Source of the DNA: Undaria pinnatifida
Taxonomy: Eukaryota > Sar > Phaeophyceae > Laminariales > Alariaceae
Length of the DNA: 64,000 nucleotides
NCBI GenBank assembly: GCA_012845835.1
Contig: JABAKD010000016.1
Coordinates: forward strand, 15,765,625 to 15,829,624
Reading direction: 5' to 3'
Under the pieces are notes generated by a model. The model was not told the origin of the DNA. It searched no databases and saw only the letters and a program-made list of their open reading frames with translations. The translations under genes and the position numbers were made by a program. Positions 34,801 through 45,028 of the stretch are shown here, one piece after another; positions within the stretch are counted from its first letter, which is position 1; every line of letters starts with the position of its first letter.

Positions 34801-36214
34801 CTCGACCGCTGCTATTGGCGGTAGTGGCTGCAGCGATGGTCTAGATTACGGAGTTGATGTACCTGATTTATCGACAAAACACACGACGTGCAGCTTTTTT
34901 TCACCAACTTCAGCGATTTGATGCAATCCTTCTGTATTGCAAGTTGAAGCATGCAGTTGATTCTTGACCACCGTGCGCCCGCCCTCTCTCCCCTGTCCTC
35001 CCTGTCCGTCGTGAACAAATACACAAGACTTTCAATACCTCCCCAGGTGCTGTCAGTGCTCCTCTCAATGCTCATGGGCACTTATTTGACGTCTAGCGTG
35101 ATCCTCATGCGCGTCAATCTGCCACCGAGACATCGCGTTGCCATTACAGCTGTGCTTGGAGGCATGAGGTGAAGCATGGTCTGCTAAACGGTTTTTTAGG
35201 CGCCACATCTTTCGATGCCATTTAAATGTAATTTTACATTATATGCTTGGAGTCAGATTTGTTTTACCGGCTATGGAAACGCACAAGACGAACTGTCAGC
35301 CTCCGCAACAACAAAACCTACCCCCGTTTGACGGGTCGATGCTCTGGTGCCAATTTTGGTGTGGGTTTGCTTCTGCCTTTGGACAGAGCAAACAAATGGG
35401 GTATGTCATGAGCCTTTATTTCTCTCCAGCTTGATTACCCCGTGTGGTGTCTCTAGATCTGTCAGGATTTTTTTTCCTTATCTGCCGAGGCGCGTATTCT
35501 GCCGAGGGACCAGCCCGTTGTTTGCTACCTCCCCCGTTGTGAGGGAAATTGCCGTTTTACGACCTATGTTATCACGACTTTGGAATGCATAGCGCGAATT
35601 TTCATGCAGAGTGGCGATGGGCTATTGAATCGACCTCATTTGCTGCAATGTGGCTGGTCACCCGATGTGGTTCCCGCCCGCCGCCTCCACCTCAAATAGC
35701 CTCGGACGAAGCTACGGAGAAGCTGACTGCAGCTAATCTATACACCTGGTACCTGGTATGCTGGTAAAACCAAGACTTGATGATTTGCTGGCGCTTGATA
35801 TACCCCCACCCCCCTGAGCAGCGCCTTCTGGCGCCCCCGCTACTGATGCACTCGCCGAATGATGCCAACAGGTTCAGCTTCTACCAGAGATGGTTCGACA
35901 CTGTATTCTTCGTGTCCGGGTGCGCGACCGCCGTGACTCTCTTGGTGTTTCATGTCGCCAATCGTAACAGCGACGCCGACCACCACGACAACCACGGTGC
36001 CACGAAGCGAACAGATGTAAAACCGACTTTCGCAGGGGAAGGAAAACAATTCCATGTCCCTGGTGTCGGTAATTGGGGTGCGAGGGGCGTTGGTCCTGAT
36101 AGGGAGGTTCGGGCGAGAGGACGGGTGGCACCCGATCGTTTCGTTTCGCTAGAAGGGCAAAATGATTATGGTGCTGCCGCGCGGGAAACGGGTAGCCGTA
36201 CGAAAGAGTGTTGA
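22854..36214 (+). CDS. GPHR: Golgi pH regulator / GPR89-type protein (GPHR, plant GTG1/2)
   Basis: Nine-helix membrane protein of the GPHR family, which acts as a Golgi/ER anion channel in animals and was described as a GTPase-linked receptor-like protein in plants. Exons: 22854-22975, 26086-26248, 27330-27478, 27968-28066, 28869-28914 (least certain), 29660-29778, 30735-30972, 31372-31437, 32355-32413, 33060-33258, 34557-34654, 35028-35168, 35872-36214; phases agree throughout, giving 613 residues. Family anchors: RAFAATFALSCCIFE then LIILEFAGLLN; VRVGVVGVASLALLSGFGAVNLPY; a basic helix ERRARLTLADIGQRKRR; LEQIARELFLEIADC; LISFVLIGILVLLQTRGFL; MGTYLTSSVILMR; FSFYQRWFDTVFFVSG. Longer than the usual ~455-470 residues because of a Ser/Gly-rich loop in exon 2, a Gly-rich loop in exon 7 and a ~75-residue basic C-tail. 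The ATG at 22854 precedes a second in-frame ATG (22908) that aligns better with the animal start. The exon 2 donor reads GAG|GCGGGT, a GC rather than GT donor. Confidence 0.88.
25045..25640. repeat. Tandem array, ~150-170-bp unit, about 3.5 copies
   Basis: Units contain GTAGTCGAGAGAAGGAGACC, TACAACCCCTCAACAGCAGC, GTGTAGTGTTAGGTTGGCAC and GCAGCCGAACAGTGCTTGGA. They start near 25045, 25197 and 25368, with a partial unit at 25547. The last units are separated by C-rich spacers ending in GGGCCCTCGTCAGTGTGCGT. In the first GPHR intron. Confidence 0.8.
25729..26125 (+). repeat. Duplication of the GPHR exon-2 acceptor region (pseudo-exon at 25918)
   Basis: Sequence leading into exon 2 is duplicated in tandem. 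Both copies hold a pyrimidine tract, CTCAG acceptor and the start of the exon: G-CTA-TGT-TAC-CGA at 25918 and G-CTG-TAC-TAC-CGA at 26086. The upstream copy would encode LCYREMLFANPSFA against LYYRERLFAHHSFA in the real exon (10 of 14 identical) and then runs straight into the next copy's intron sequence. The two copies thus offer alternative 3' splice sites in the same phase. Confidence 0.75.
29198..29325. repeat. Dispersed ~130-bp repeat, copy 3
   Basis: Third copy of the family at 787 and 3013, in a GPHR intron: TACGTCAGCTATGAGTTCGG, GCAAGCTGCTTGATACTCCG, TTTTTACAGATGTATT, TGAAGGTACATGG. Partial relatives at 29801-29850 and 54840-55015. Confidence 0.55.
32872..33012 (+). repeat. Poly-C-tailed dispersed repeat
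   Basis: CGCTTGACGCAAGAAATGTC, GAAAACCCGACGTGCTCC, GCGAGGGTCTATGG, GCCATGCATGATAGCGAGAA then an interrupted C tract. Ends ~48 bp before a GPHR exon. Confidence 0.6.
33299..33425 (-). repeat. Poly-C-tailed dispersed repeat (inverted)
   Basis: Inverted member: the plus strand reads GGGGGGAGGGTGTACTCATT, CATGCATGGCCGT, AAAGACCCTCGCG, ATTCCTGCAATGCCGGGACG, GAGCACGTCGG, GCCGACCAGGTAGGCAT. It starts 40 bp after a GPHR exon. Confidence 0.6.
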
Positions 36215-36520
36215 AGTTGACGAAAGGGTATTGATGAAAGAGTCTTGGAGTTGATCAACGATTGTTGAAGGTGGTGAAATGATCTTGAAGTTGGTGAGAG
36301 TTTCGAAATTGTCGACGGAGCCGTGGAATTGATGAAATGGTCTTCACATTGACAAAAGTTGCCTTGCAGGTGACGAAGGCATCTTGAAGATGGCGAAAGG
36401 ATCTTCAAGTCGACGAAAGGGTCTTGAATTTGGCGAAATGGTCTCTCAAGTTGGCGACAGAATATCAAGATTGACAACAGGGCCTTGAACCTGACGAAAG
36501 GGTCTTGAAGCTGATGGCGT
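36190..36520. repeat. Minisatellite overlapping the GPHR stop codon
   Basis: About a dozen imperfect 24-30-bp units of the form GA(C/A)GAAAGGGTCTTGAAGTTG. The array starts inside the last GPHR codons, so the terminal residues and the TGA at 36212-36214 are repeat sequence. Unit turnover could move the stop. Confidence 0.75.
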
Positions 36521-38409
36521 CCTGCTAACGACGAGTGCAATGTCGGCGGTCATGCCGTGCCGAGTGGCTGGTTACGATCAATAGGTCGTTTTGCCTTGGA
36601 CGTTTTCACGTGATGTGCAAAGCATTGCGCATATATCATCGACACACGGCGCAAGGTTCTTGTATTTCATCCGTCGGATCTACAAACTCGATGCACCCTG
36701 GAGCGGTGGAGATCACGACGTCGATGCTGTCTGTCTTGCACACTACGTAAACACGCGTGGATGCAGCTGCTGCTTGTAACATTTCAGGCGCGATGGTAAA
36801 TCCACAATGCCTCTGGCACTGCGATTATCGCTGGCAATGCGGATATAGGTCGAGCGCAGCGGTTTCACACCCGACGCGCAGCAATATCGTTTGGTGCAAT
36901 CATTACTTTGACGAGACGCAGCTTACCGAAAAAGCTCGAAGATTCGATAGGGTGCACTACTTGTCATGCTGAACAGAACTTTCCTTTGCGGTGGGTCGAA
37001 AAAAAAAACAAGCGCAAGTGTTATCCACAAAGAGGATCAGTTTTACTCTGGGAGTGGTGGCCTCTCGCTTGACCCAGATTGCGAGCGTGGCTTTTCTCCC
37101 CGCCTTCAGTACACCCACAACCCTGTCTGCCCGAAGCCCTGGCGTTCTTCCTCTCCCCCGTCGCCGCTCTCTCCCGCTTCGCGCATCGTTGTGCGCCCGG
37201 GGTAGTTCCAACGGAAGTCGCGCTGCTTCGAGAGCAAAACTCTGCCTCTCTCTAATGCATGCCGCTCGTACACCACCGGTTACCAATGGGCCGAGCTGGG
37301 GTAAGGGTTCCATTATTGAGCGCAAACCGTGCTCACTGACGGACCTCCACAACTAACAAATGCTAGCCAATAGTGTCTTTGGATCCGATGCATACTTTAC
37401 CATCTCCTTCGTGTGATGTCTAGCCGGTGGGAGTGTGTATCGGGCGTAGTCTACAACTTTTCTCAAAGTCGGTTGTGGGGTGAGTGAGGTCTTCGTCTTG
37501 GGAGCCTCACAAAAATTAGTCACACTATCCCTACCGTAAGTAGCGCACGTCCAATGCAATCGAGCTTCGTCCGCAAACTACCGCGGGTCCCACGTTTCCT
37601 CGGTACCACGTGTTCACATTTTGGTTTCTGCGTTTCCGCTATTCCCCCCCACCCCCCGCCGTCTTTGTCATGCAACCCCCCTCCATGGGACAAAAAATAA
37701 TGTATGGTACATGCACGCACAGACAAAAACTAAGGTGGTCCAAGCCCAAATGCTTGGGCGGAACAAGACACTGAGGGTACAACCCGCACTCCGTCGCCCT
37801 CTGTCCCGCCCGCCCAACACGTACTTTTCTAGAATAGACCCTGTGAGCCTTACAATACGTATAATACAGTGAGTCGAGACAGCAAAGTTCGAAAATCAAG
37901 GTTGTATCGACCGGCGCGTTGGTGGTCGGTTGACAAACACAAACAAAACCCTCCATGCACAGTTATGCTGCCGCGAGAAATATGCCTCCCATCACCCCCC
38001 CCCCGCCATTTTCGATCCGGTTCTCGATACGTTTAGAGAGCGACTATTTTCCCGCCGCCGTTGTGTTATAGGTGAAACTGCGGTCTACCCGACAGAGAAC
38101 TGCAGAAAGTTATACAGATAGGTTGTAGACCAAGGCTACTGGCTACGGTATGGGGAACAGTGGGGGGGGGTACCCGTCCCTTTTTATATACCGAGTTTTT
38201 TTCGCGCGCGCGCGTGGCGTGCGTAGTACCTCACTCCAAAGCAGACTAAAACAATATTGGTCGGACAAGCGTGGCAAGCAGATTCTACAGCGGAGCATAT
38301 TGCGAACCCAAAAGTCACAGAGCTATCCCCTCGCCTGAGTGGCTCTGAGCCGCTGAAAAAAAAGGCCCCAACAGTGACCCCTACGGTGCAGTATACCCTT
38401 CATCTATAT
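36521..38409. other. Intergenic, no gene recognised
   Basis: Between the convergent ends of GPHR (+) and the BART-domain gene (-). It holds open frames on both strands (e.g. 36991-37356 + and 36957-37352 -) without recognisable domains, a C-rich run at 37996-38005 and a G-rich run near 38162. Fragments resembling the CTACGGTA MITE occur at 38135-38395. Confidence 0.4.
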
Positions 38410-40105
38410 CTACTTGTGCGACGACGAAGAGAAGCCCTCCCCCTCCTTCTCCATATCCTTTTCTTCCTGCCCCAGTCTGTGGGCCTCGCCAACCATGAGG
38501 AAGAAAAAATGATCGTAGTCCGTTGTTGCCAGCAAGATCTCAACGAAGAACCTGACGCGTCGATACGGAATACACGATGTGGCGTGGGATGAGCTGCAGC
38601 GGAGAACGTGTGACACTCTTTCCGTATTTCATGCCTACGCTGGCCTATCCGTGCCAAACTTCTAGGGTGTGTCAATGCATTGGGTGATATTTGTCCACTG
38701 GGCTATTGGTTAAAGGTTAACCAATTAGACTCCCCCCCCAACTTACCCTCATGACAGGTACCAGGCTTGGCTACAAGGCATAATGTGGTGATCATGAGAC
38801 TCTGCCGCACACCAACTCAGCCGTGTTACGTTGGAGCGCTACACAAGAAATGTTCTACGTCTTGGATGGAATGGTGATGTGAGCCGGAAAATGGCTGTAA
38901 GCCGTGCGTAAGCGCTTGCCTATTCGAGCGGTACGGGATCAAGGAGGATTGTGGTTATTGTCGGTGGCCGCATAAACAGGAAGTGGCTCCTGGAAAGACC
39001 GAGTCCGTCCCACCGTATGGTGCTTATTAAGCTGCGTTTAACACAATGCATTGAAAGCGGGAGACAGGACGAAGCAGGGGACTAATTTCCGGCGAAAGCC
39101 TGGAGAGTGTCGAAACTAACCTGCGAGGAGAGTACGGCTCCAGCGTTTGGAGCACATCCTTGCATTCTTGCTGAAATTGTTCCGACGTTCCCCCCTCTTC
39201 TTTTATGAACTCTGGCGTATTACGTGCGGAAGTGGATGGGTGGCGTCACGGCGGGAGCAGAACAGTCCTTAGGCGTGACAACAAATTCTGCCCTTCTCCC
39301 AGAATATAAAGTCGTGTACTGAGAAGACTTGTTCGTGGAGTTGGGTGAGTTGGTTCAAAGAGACCGTTCGCTTGTCGTAGGCAATGGTACGTACCGACGG
39401 AATGCGTTTTTCGGGTTCGCGGCTCTCTCTGGGCTTCAACGTTCACCAGCGAGTAGCATAAACGCCGCCAAATACTCGATCGTCAACATACGCAGAAGGG
39501 TGTGTACTGGTGTATTCCTCGCGGAAAAACTGCAAAATCCAGAGGTAAAATAACCAGCAGATAATCCTTGGGGAAGGTCAAAACTTCGTCAAGTTGACGG
39601 AAAAAGCAAAATACAATTATCGTACAGTACGCGATAACACTGAAGAAACTAAGAGCTAAGAAGTCTTGGCTCTACTTTGCACGAACCGCGAGAAACCCGT
39701 CGTTATATGTACTACTCTGAAGTCAGTGAAGTGTTATGGAATGCGATACGTGGATGGGTGAGCAATAGTTTAGACACGGTACGAACGAGGTCACATGTCT
39801 CATGGACCATCTACGTCTCGCGCACCGTGTCAGTATGACACGCCATGCCTCATACAACAACTGGGAGCCTGGTGCAAATACGAGTCTCTTAAGCGATGTC
39901 GCATACTGCACTGCAGTAGGTGTGCTGATGGGCGAAGATGTCCCCTTTTTTTACGGCGACGACCAACATTTTACCTGAAAATTTGCCCTCAAAATGTTCC
40001 AAAAACAAGTTGTACACGTCCGTGTACTCGAGCTTGTGCTCCACAGCCCCTACTGTTGACCAGGATCCTTCCGCGGCCGCGTCCAGAAAGAGTTTGTAGT
40101 GCTTC
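38410..40105 (-). CDS. BART-domain protein, CFAP36 / ARL2BP-like (5' exons not found)
   Basis: Three minus-strand exons in continuous phase: 40105-39975, 39211-39121 and 38551-38410 (stop TAG). They encode about 121 residues. The first has AVEHKLEYTDVYNLFLEHFE, matching the E-x-K-L-x-Y-T-x-(I/V)-(F/H)-x-x-(Y/F) core of the BART fold. The second, TSEQFQQECKDVLQTL, is where CFAP36 has its D-Q-F-x-x-A-C helix. The third, FFVEILLATTDYDHFFFLMV, is the closing helix pair before a Glu/Lys-rich, Ser-ending tail. BART domains bind Arl2/Arl3-type GTPases; CFAP36 is a ciliary protein, fitting an organism with flagellate stages. Splice signals are canonical (TTCAG|GTAAAA, GCAG|GTTAGT). The N-terminal helices were not identified; an ATG at 40835 opening a short minus frame is only a candidate. 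Confidence 0.7.
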
Positions 40106-40149
40106 CTAATAGTCGTCGTGAGTAAATTGATCGGCGTTTTGGTGTAGGG

Positions 40150-40300
40150 GGGGGGGAGTAATAATTGCCATGCATGGCCGTATTCTGCCAGACCAGAGAC
40201 CCACGCATCCATATAATGACGGCACGGAGCACGTCGGGTTTTCACCGATCAGGCAGACATTGCTTAGAGCTACACCAAGCGCGAAAAGCAGGGAGGAGTT
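40150..40300 (-). repeat. Poly-C-tailed dispersed repeat (inverted)
   Basis: Plus strand reads GGGGGGGGGAGTAATAATTG, CCATGCATGGCCGTATTCTG, GAGACCCACGCATCC, GGCACGGAGCACGTCGGGTT, TTCACCGATCAGGCAGACAT. Lies just upstream (in gene sense) of the BART exon at 40105. Confidence 0.6.
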
Positions 40301-40380
40301 TTAGCGAGTCGAATAAAGGACGACCTGCATTATTTGGGAGACAGGGGGGAGGGAGATCACCTCTGACACATTCGGTACAG

Positions 40381-40415
40381 TGTTAAGGTATTAGTGGGGT
40401 ATAAGCCTTACAACA
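40381..40415 (-). mobile_element. 35-bp solo-LTR relic of the TRIM family, with target duplication
   Basis: Read on the minus strand it is TGTTGTAAGGCTTA joined to TACCCCACTAATACC and TTAACA: the two ends of the 84-bp TRIM LTR with the middle ~49 bp deleted. It is flanked on both sides by ACAG (40377-40380 and 40416-40419). Confidence 0.7.
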
Positions 40416-41074
40416 ACAGTGGATTGGGCGTCTTTTTTTCCCAGCGTGTGTTACCATTCGATTTCAAAAGTGCTTCGCGAATTTCTCGCAGAAAATAGGC
40501 GCCAAACTGAGTTGAATGCGAGATTGCGAGTTAACCCAAAACGTTAGGACGCCGCAGAACACTCGAGAGAATGGGTATCAGGTATTTCGCGCGAGAAATA
40601 GCGACGCAGTAGTGAGTGTTCTGATGACAGATATCCCCGAAAACCGCCGTACTCAACCCTTTCACTGCTAAAAACATACACACACTAATTCCAAGTAGTT
40701 AGTCCCGAAAAATGTGGGTGCAGTTCTTAGCGAGTTATACAAGCAACACCGAGTATCTATTCGCCCCACGATTTGGTCCCTAGACGATGATACAGGAAAC
40801 GCATGCGCTCTTTGCAGTTCTTCGCGGTCTGTCATGATTTAAGGAGTTGGGGGGGAAGACGAATAACCCATCCAAAGCAATTATTGCCTCCGAGCCTCGA
40901 AAAGGAGGACGTTCTATTACACACGCTGTCACCAGCTCCTTCTTTTTCACGAACCCAACTTCCGCACAGAACCACCAGAAACTAACACCTTAAATCCACC
41001 ACGAAACGCCTTGCTTCAAAACACAGCAACATTTGAAAGAACGTGGTTGTTGTAAAAACAAAGGTAAGGCGCAG

Positions 41075-42182
41075 GTTTACGTGTACGTGGGTATTACTTC
41101 GTATAGATTCAAGCTCACCGAGCGAACTGTTGAAAGTTTTCTTCCAGGAACTCCGATGTGCAGAAATCCTGCAGGGTGAGAGAGCAGATGAGAAAACAGA
41201 GTTACAATGGCGGGTCGATCAACCCTTTCTAGTCGTAGACTACGTCTGTCTACAGTGTTGTGCCAAGCGCTGACGAAGCATGGGCATATATATTGCATAA
41301 CAAAATGAAAATACGTACCAGGCCAGGGGGCTTAAAAAGACTCCTGGAGCAACACAAGTAACACAACCTTTTTTCACCAAAGATCTTTGGGGGGGGGGGT
41401 ACCAGACAACCATCCCCTACTGAAAAAGCCATACTGAATCCTACCTAAACTTTTCTCCCTCACTACTTCCAAGATAAAACAAATCCAGCGTTTTCTTTTT
41501 TTCCCGGCCTCCCTGGGGGTAGGGAGGGGGAAGTGTTGGTCAGGATTTTTTTTTTTGGCCCTCCTCGATCAGGCCACTGCAATTTGGGAAAAGAGCAGAG
41601 TTACCATGGCAACTACATAGAACAACCCTTTCCATAAGAATATCGTACCAAGCGCTCACAAGGCGTGAGTACCTGCTTCAAACCGTGCCCAGGCTGGGCC
41701 GTAGCGGCCCATGGATGGACGTCTTCGCAGTCAGAACAGACGACACCATTTACTACCAAGACCTCGTCGATTCAGCAGCAGGCAGCACAACCGAACAGCC
41801 CGATCGCTACCAGATACACCCGTGAGCCTGAGTCGAGTGTGGTTGCCGCACCGTATCATAGAAAGAACGAAGAACACGCACACAAAGCATACAGCTGAGC
41901 ATAGCACTGCTGCTGCGACCGCAGGACAGAGGAATTCAATATTGAGAGCTGCAACACAGCCACCAACCAAACCCAACTGTGAATAAAACTCTCTAGACTA
42001 CAAGTACAAGTACTCATGCCGCGTTGGCTATCCAGTATTCACCTAGTCTATATTCCTTCGACAGCAGTGCCGCATCTTACATCACCATGATCACCTGGAC
42101 TTTATCCAACAGCTCGAATTCTTCTGAGCCGCCACCTTTCGATTCCCCGTCGCCACTGTCGCCCCTGCCTGGCATGCCCTAG
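41075..42182 (+). CDS. Unrecognised gene, three 3' exons
   Basis: Exons 41075-41175, 41663-41821 and 42068-42182 (stop TAG) have GT/AG borders and matching phases (2 and 2), giving about 124 residues. They read VYVYVGITSYRFKLTERTVE..., then EYLLQTVPRLGRSGPWMDVF and DDTIYYQDLVDSAAGSTTEQ, then a Ser/Pro-rich tail ending SPSPLSPLPGMP. No family recognised. Phase agreement over three exons and the even composition of the middle one argue for a real gene, but no homology supports it. A block ending in the exon-2 acceptor is duplicated: GAGTTACAATGGC...GTGCCAAGCGCT at 41199-41272 resembles GAGTTACCATGGC...GTACCAAGCGCT at 41600-41657. It is head-to-head with the BART-domain gene. Confidence 0.4.
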
Positions 42183-43420
42183 CTGTGTCCTGAAAATTCG
42201 GAACGAGGAAGTATGAGTAGGTACAGCAGTACGAGTACAACTCATACACCTCCTATACAAGTTGCCCGTTGCCTCGCAGCAAAGAAATGCGGCGCAATTA
42301 CCAGTGGCGTTTCGTTCGAGACGATTGCGATAATACGATCGTTCGACCTGCGACCTTAGTCTACAGGTCTAATACGACGAAGAGCAAGATTGATGTGTGA
42401 TGTGTAGAGTGTACTGCAAATATGTCATGAGCCAGGAGACTTGCCAGGCGAGGGAAAACGTGTGCTGCCAAGAGTGCACGGCCGAGTGTTTAACACTAAA
42501 ACCTAGTTGATAGTGGGTGTCAGTCAGCAAATTTGGTGTCTGTCAACGAACGGGAGAAAATGCGTCATTGTTTTTAATACAAGTAACTACTGCTGTCTCT
42601 TCAATCTATTATCTACATTGTTGACGTGCAGATGTGTAAGTAGGGTGTGTGCAATGCACCAGCTCTGGGTGGGAGAACATATAGTGATAGTATTGACACC
42701 GTCGAACGTCACAATCCAAGGCCAACCCGCAGCACACCAATAAATCAGCGAAAAAAAATGTTCAAGATATACTCTAGTCTAGTCTAAAGACTAGTCTATT
42801 TTCCTACGTAACATTTAGACTATTCGTGTTCTGACCTATTTTTTTCGTGGGTTGGTCGGCCGTGGGCTAGTCTATGATGACATCGTCGGTTTCAATACCT
42901 GATAACGTTTTTACATTTTTTCCAACCCAATCGAGCTTGGAACTCGCACCCTAGCACCCAAATATATCATAGACTATAAATAGACTAGACTTACATGTCA
43001 TGTACGTAGACACCGTAGATCTCGCACTCGCTTTTCAAGCGTTGACTCACCAACACACCCTAAACTGTCACTTCCACGAACAAAAAAAGATAATGTTTCT
43101 CCCACGTTTACCACGCACCCCTAAACATATAAGATCATCGAACATGCCCGGGATGGGCTAGCTTGGTTGTCGCTGGAGTTGCTGGAGCATCGTGCAAAAT
43201 ACGAAAAGCCGACCCGCAAAACCTAAACGAATACGCATGCGCCATGCACTCGTGGGCACCTGACAGTTTCGTACTTTTCGTTTGATTTGCGTTTTTTTTC
43301 CCGCGAACGGCGATGAGGGGGCATCGATTACAGTGCAGCGCCAATGAAAGGCATTGACGTTCGTTTCCGTACGGTTCTCCTCGGCGTCACGCTGCATTGC
43401 ACTTTAGAACTACTGCCAGG
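42183..43420. other. Intergenic, AGTCTA-rich stretch, no gene recognised
   Basis: 42770-42990 is dense in TAGTCTA/TAGACTA motifs on both strands, with possible weak hairpins. Open frames are short. Confidence 0.4.
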
Positions 43421-43424
43421 GGAC

Positions 43425-43775
43425 ATCCTGGAAACATCCCCGGGTTTCATTTCATAGTTGGATGTGTATGGATATTGCGGTGGGTGTAACGGATTGCTGG
43501 TGCTGCTATATAACAGCACAAACAGCGATCACTCTTGTATCTTGACTTCTTAACGACTCATCGTCCTGTAGGGCTACCCGCCGGGGTATTTGCAGAGGCC
43601 AGCGTAGAAATCGATAGCCCCTGTCGGCCCGTCATTCATTGTGGCGCGGGGCCTTGGTCGTCAGGGCACATCCTGTTTACATCCCCGGGTTTCCTAGGTA
43701 GATGACTATGGATCTGCGGCGGGTGTAACGGATTGCTGGTGCTGCTGTGGGACACACAACCGCACAAAGGGAACA
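43425..43775. repeat. Direct duplication, ~110-bp block x2
   Basis: ACATCCCCGGGTTTC...GCGGGTGTAACGGATTGCTG GTGCTGCT occurs at about 43422-43515 and 43667-43760, about 240 bp apart, diverged. Confidence 0.7.
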
Positions 43776-44150
43776 CTCTCGTGACTCTCTCCATTGGTCT
43801 AATATAGTTTTGTCTTTCAGAAGTGAGTGCGACGTGGATAATATGTCGCAGGCCGGGTGCTACAACGATGCTGGCCCCGAGCTAAATCATCACCCACACC
43901 TCTAGGATATAAACTCTTGGTCGGTTGGCCAAATCCAACAAGAGCAAGCAGCCTGGAAAGTTTCATGTAGTCGTCTTCGACAGTATACCTGTTAGGGCCT
44001 GTTTTGACGTGCGACCCACCGCTGCGCGCGTGTGATGAAGTGCGCCGAAAACGATCGTCGTTCAAGAGACAGACGTGCTTGGTTATAAAGCGCAAAATAG
44101 CGCAAAAGATATTCTATCTATGCCCCGTTGGATGTTGTAAGTTGTGCACG

Positions 44151-44748
44151 CTAGTAGTACCGTTGCCTGACGACGCTGCTACTGTAATGACAGGACGTCA
44201 TTTCATATTGCGCGGGGTCGGTAGCGAGTGAGGTGTGGCTTGCATAAGCGCGTGTGATGCTCGGGAACGTCGCACACGGTGGGCAACGTACACAGTACAA
44301 TGACGACGGCCTCTTCGCGGTAGTCGGGACACCGTTGTCCTCCGCTCGCAGCACTAACCTCTGGCCACATCGGCGTGTAGCGAGCACTTGCAACTCCGGG
44401 CGTAATATCAATGGTTTAGCTTTGCCTTCTGGTATACGAGGTGATCCGGGTGAGCGGGGCCGCCTTCCTCGACGGAAACCATCGACAAACACTAACACGG
44501 AGAAAAATCTGTACACACAAGCGATGCAACAAGCAGAACGCCAGCTAATAGCACCGTCAGTTGGAAACGCAAACCCACACCTCCCCCGTCCATTTGTTGT
44601 ACGTAAATATCCACGCCGAAGGCCTGCCCCAATCCACCATCGTAATTTTCTCCACGGCCTCGTTGAAAGCGTTTCCGAATGAACCCTCGAATCTACCACG
44701 CTGCTTGACCCTATGAGAAGTGCACCCTCGTTTTCGGTGATAACTCAC
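44151..44748. other. Overlapping long open frames, coding status unknown
   Basis: Open frames of 142 (44254-44682, +) and 182 codons (44151-44699, -) overlap completely. The minus frame also continues in another frame to 44748. Neither resembles a family I know. At most one can be real; the region is 3' of the peroxiredoxin gene and could be its downstream neighbour. Confidence 0.2.
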
Positions 44749-45028
44749 TTGCAGTTAGGGTGCGATATTTTTCAGAAACAAGAGGGCTCAAAGCTGTGAA
44801 CGCGCGATACGCCCACACAAATTAACCACGCATGAAAAACCGGCAATAAGAAACGACGGGCCCATGCCGCCGCTTCACGACTCTAGTCCAGTAAATCAAG
44901 GCTGGCTACAGATTTTGGCATCAGCCTTCTCTTCGAATAAGCACCCGAAGTCCAAATATTGACAGCGTCCCTCTTGTCGCTAATTAAAAGTAGACCCGTG
45001 TGCCTTCTGCTATACCCCGGTTCTTGAA

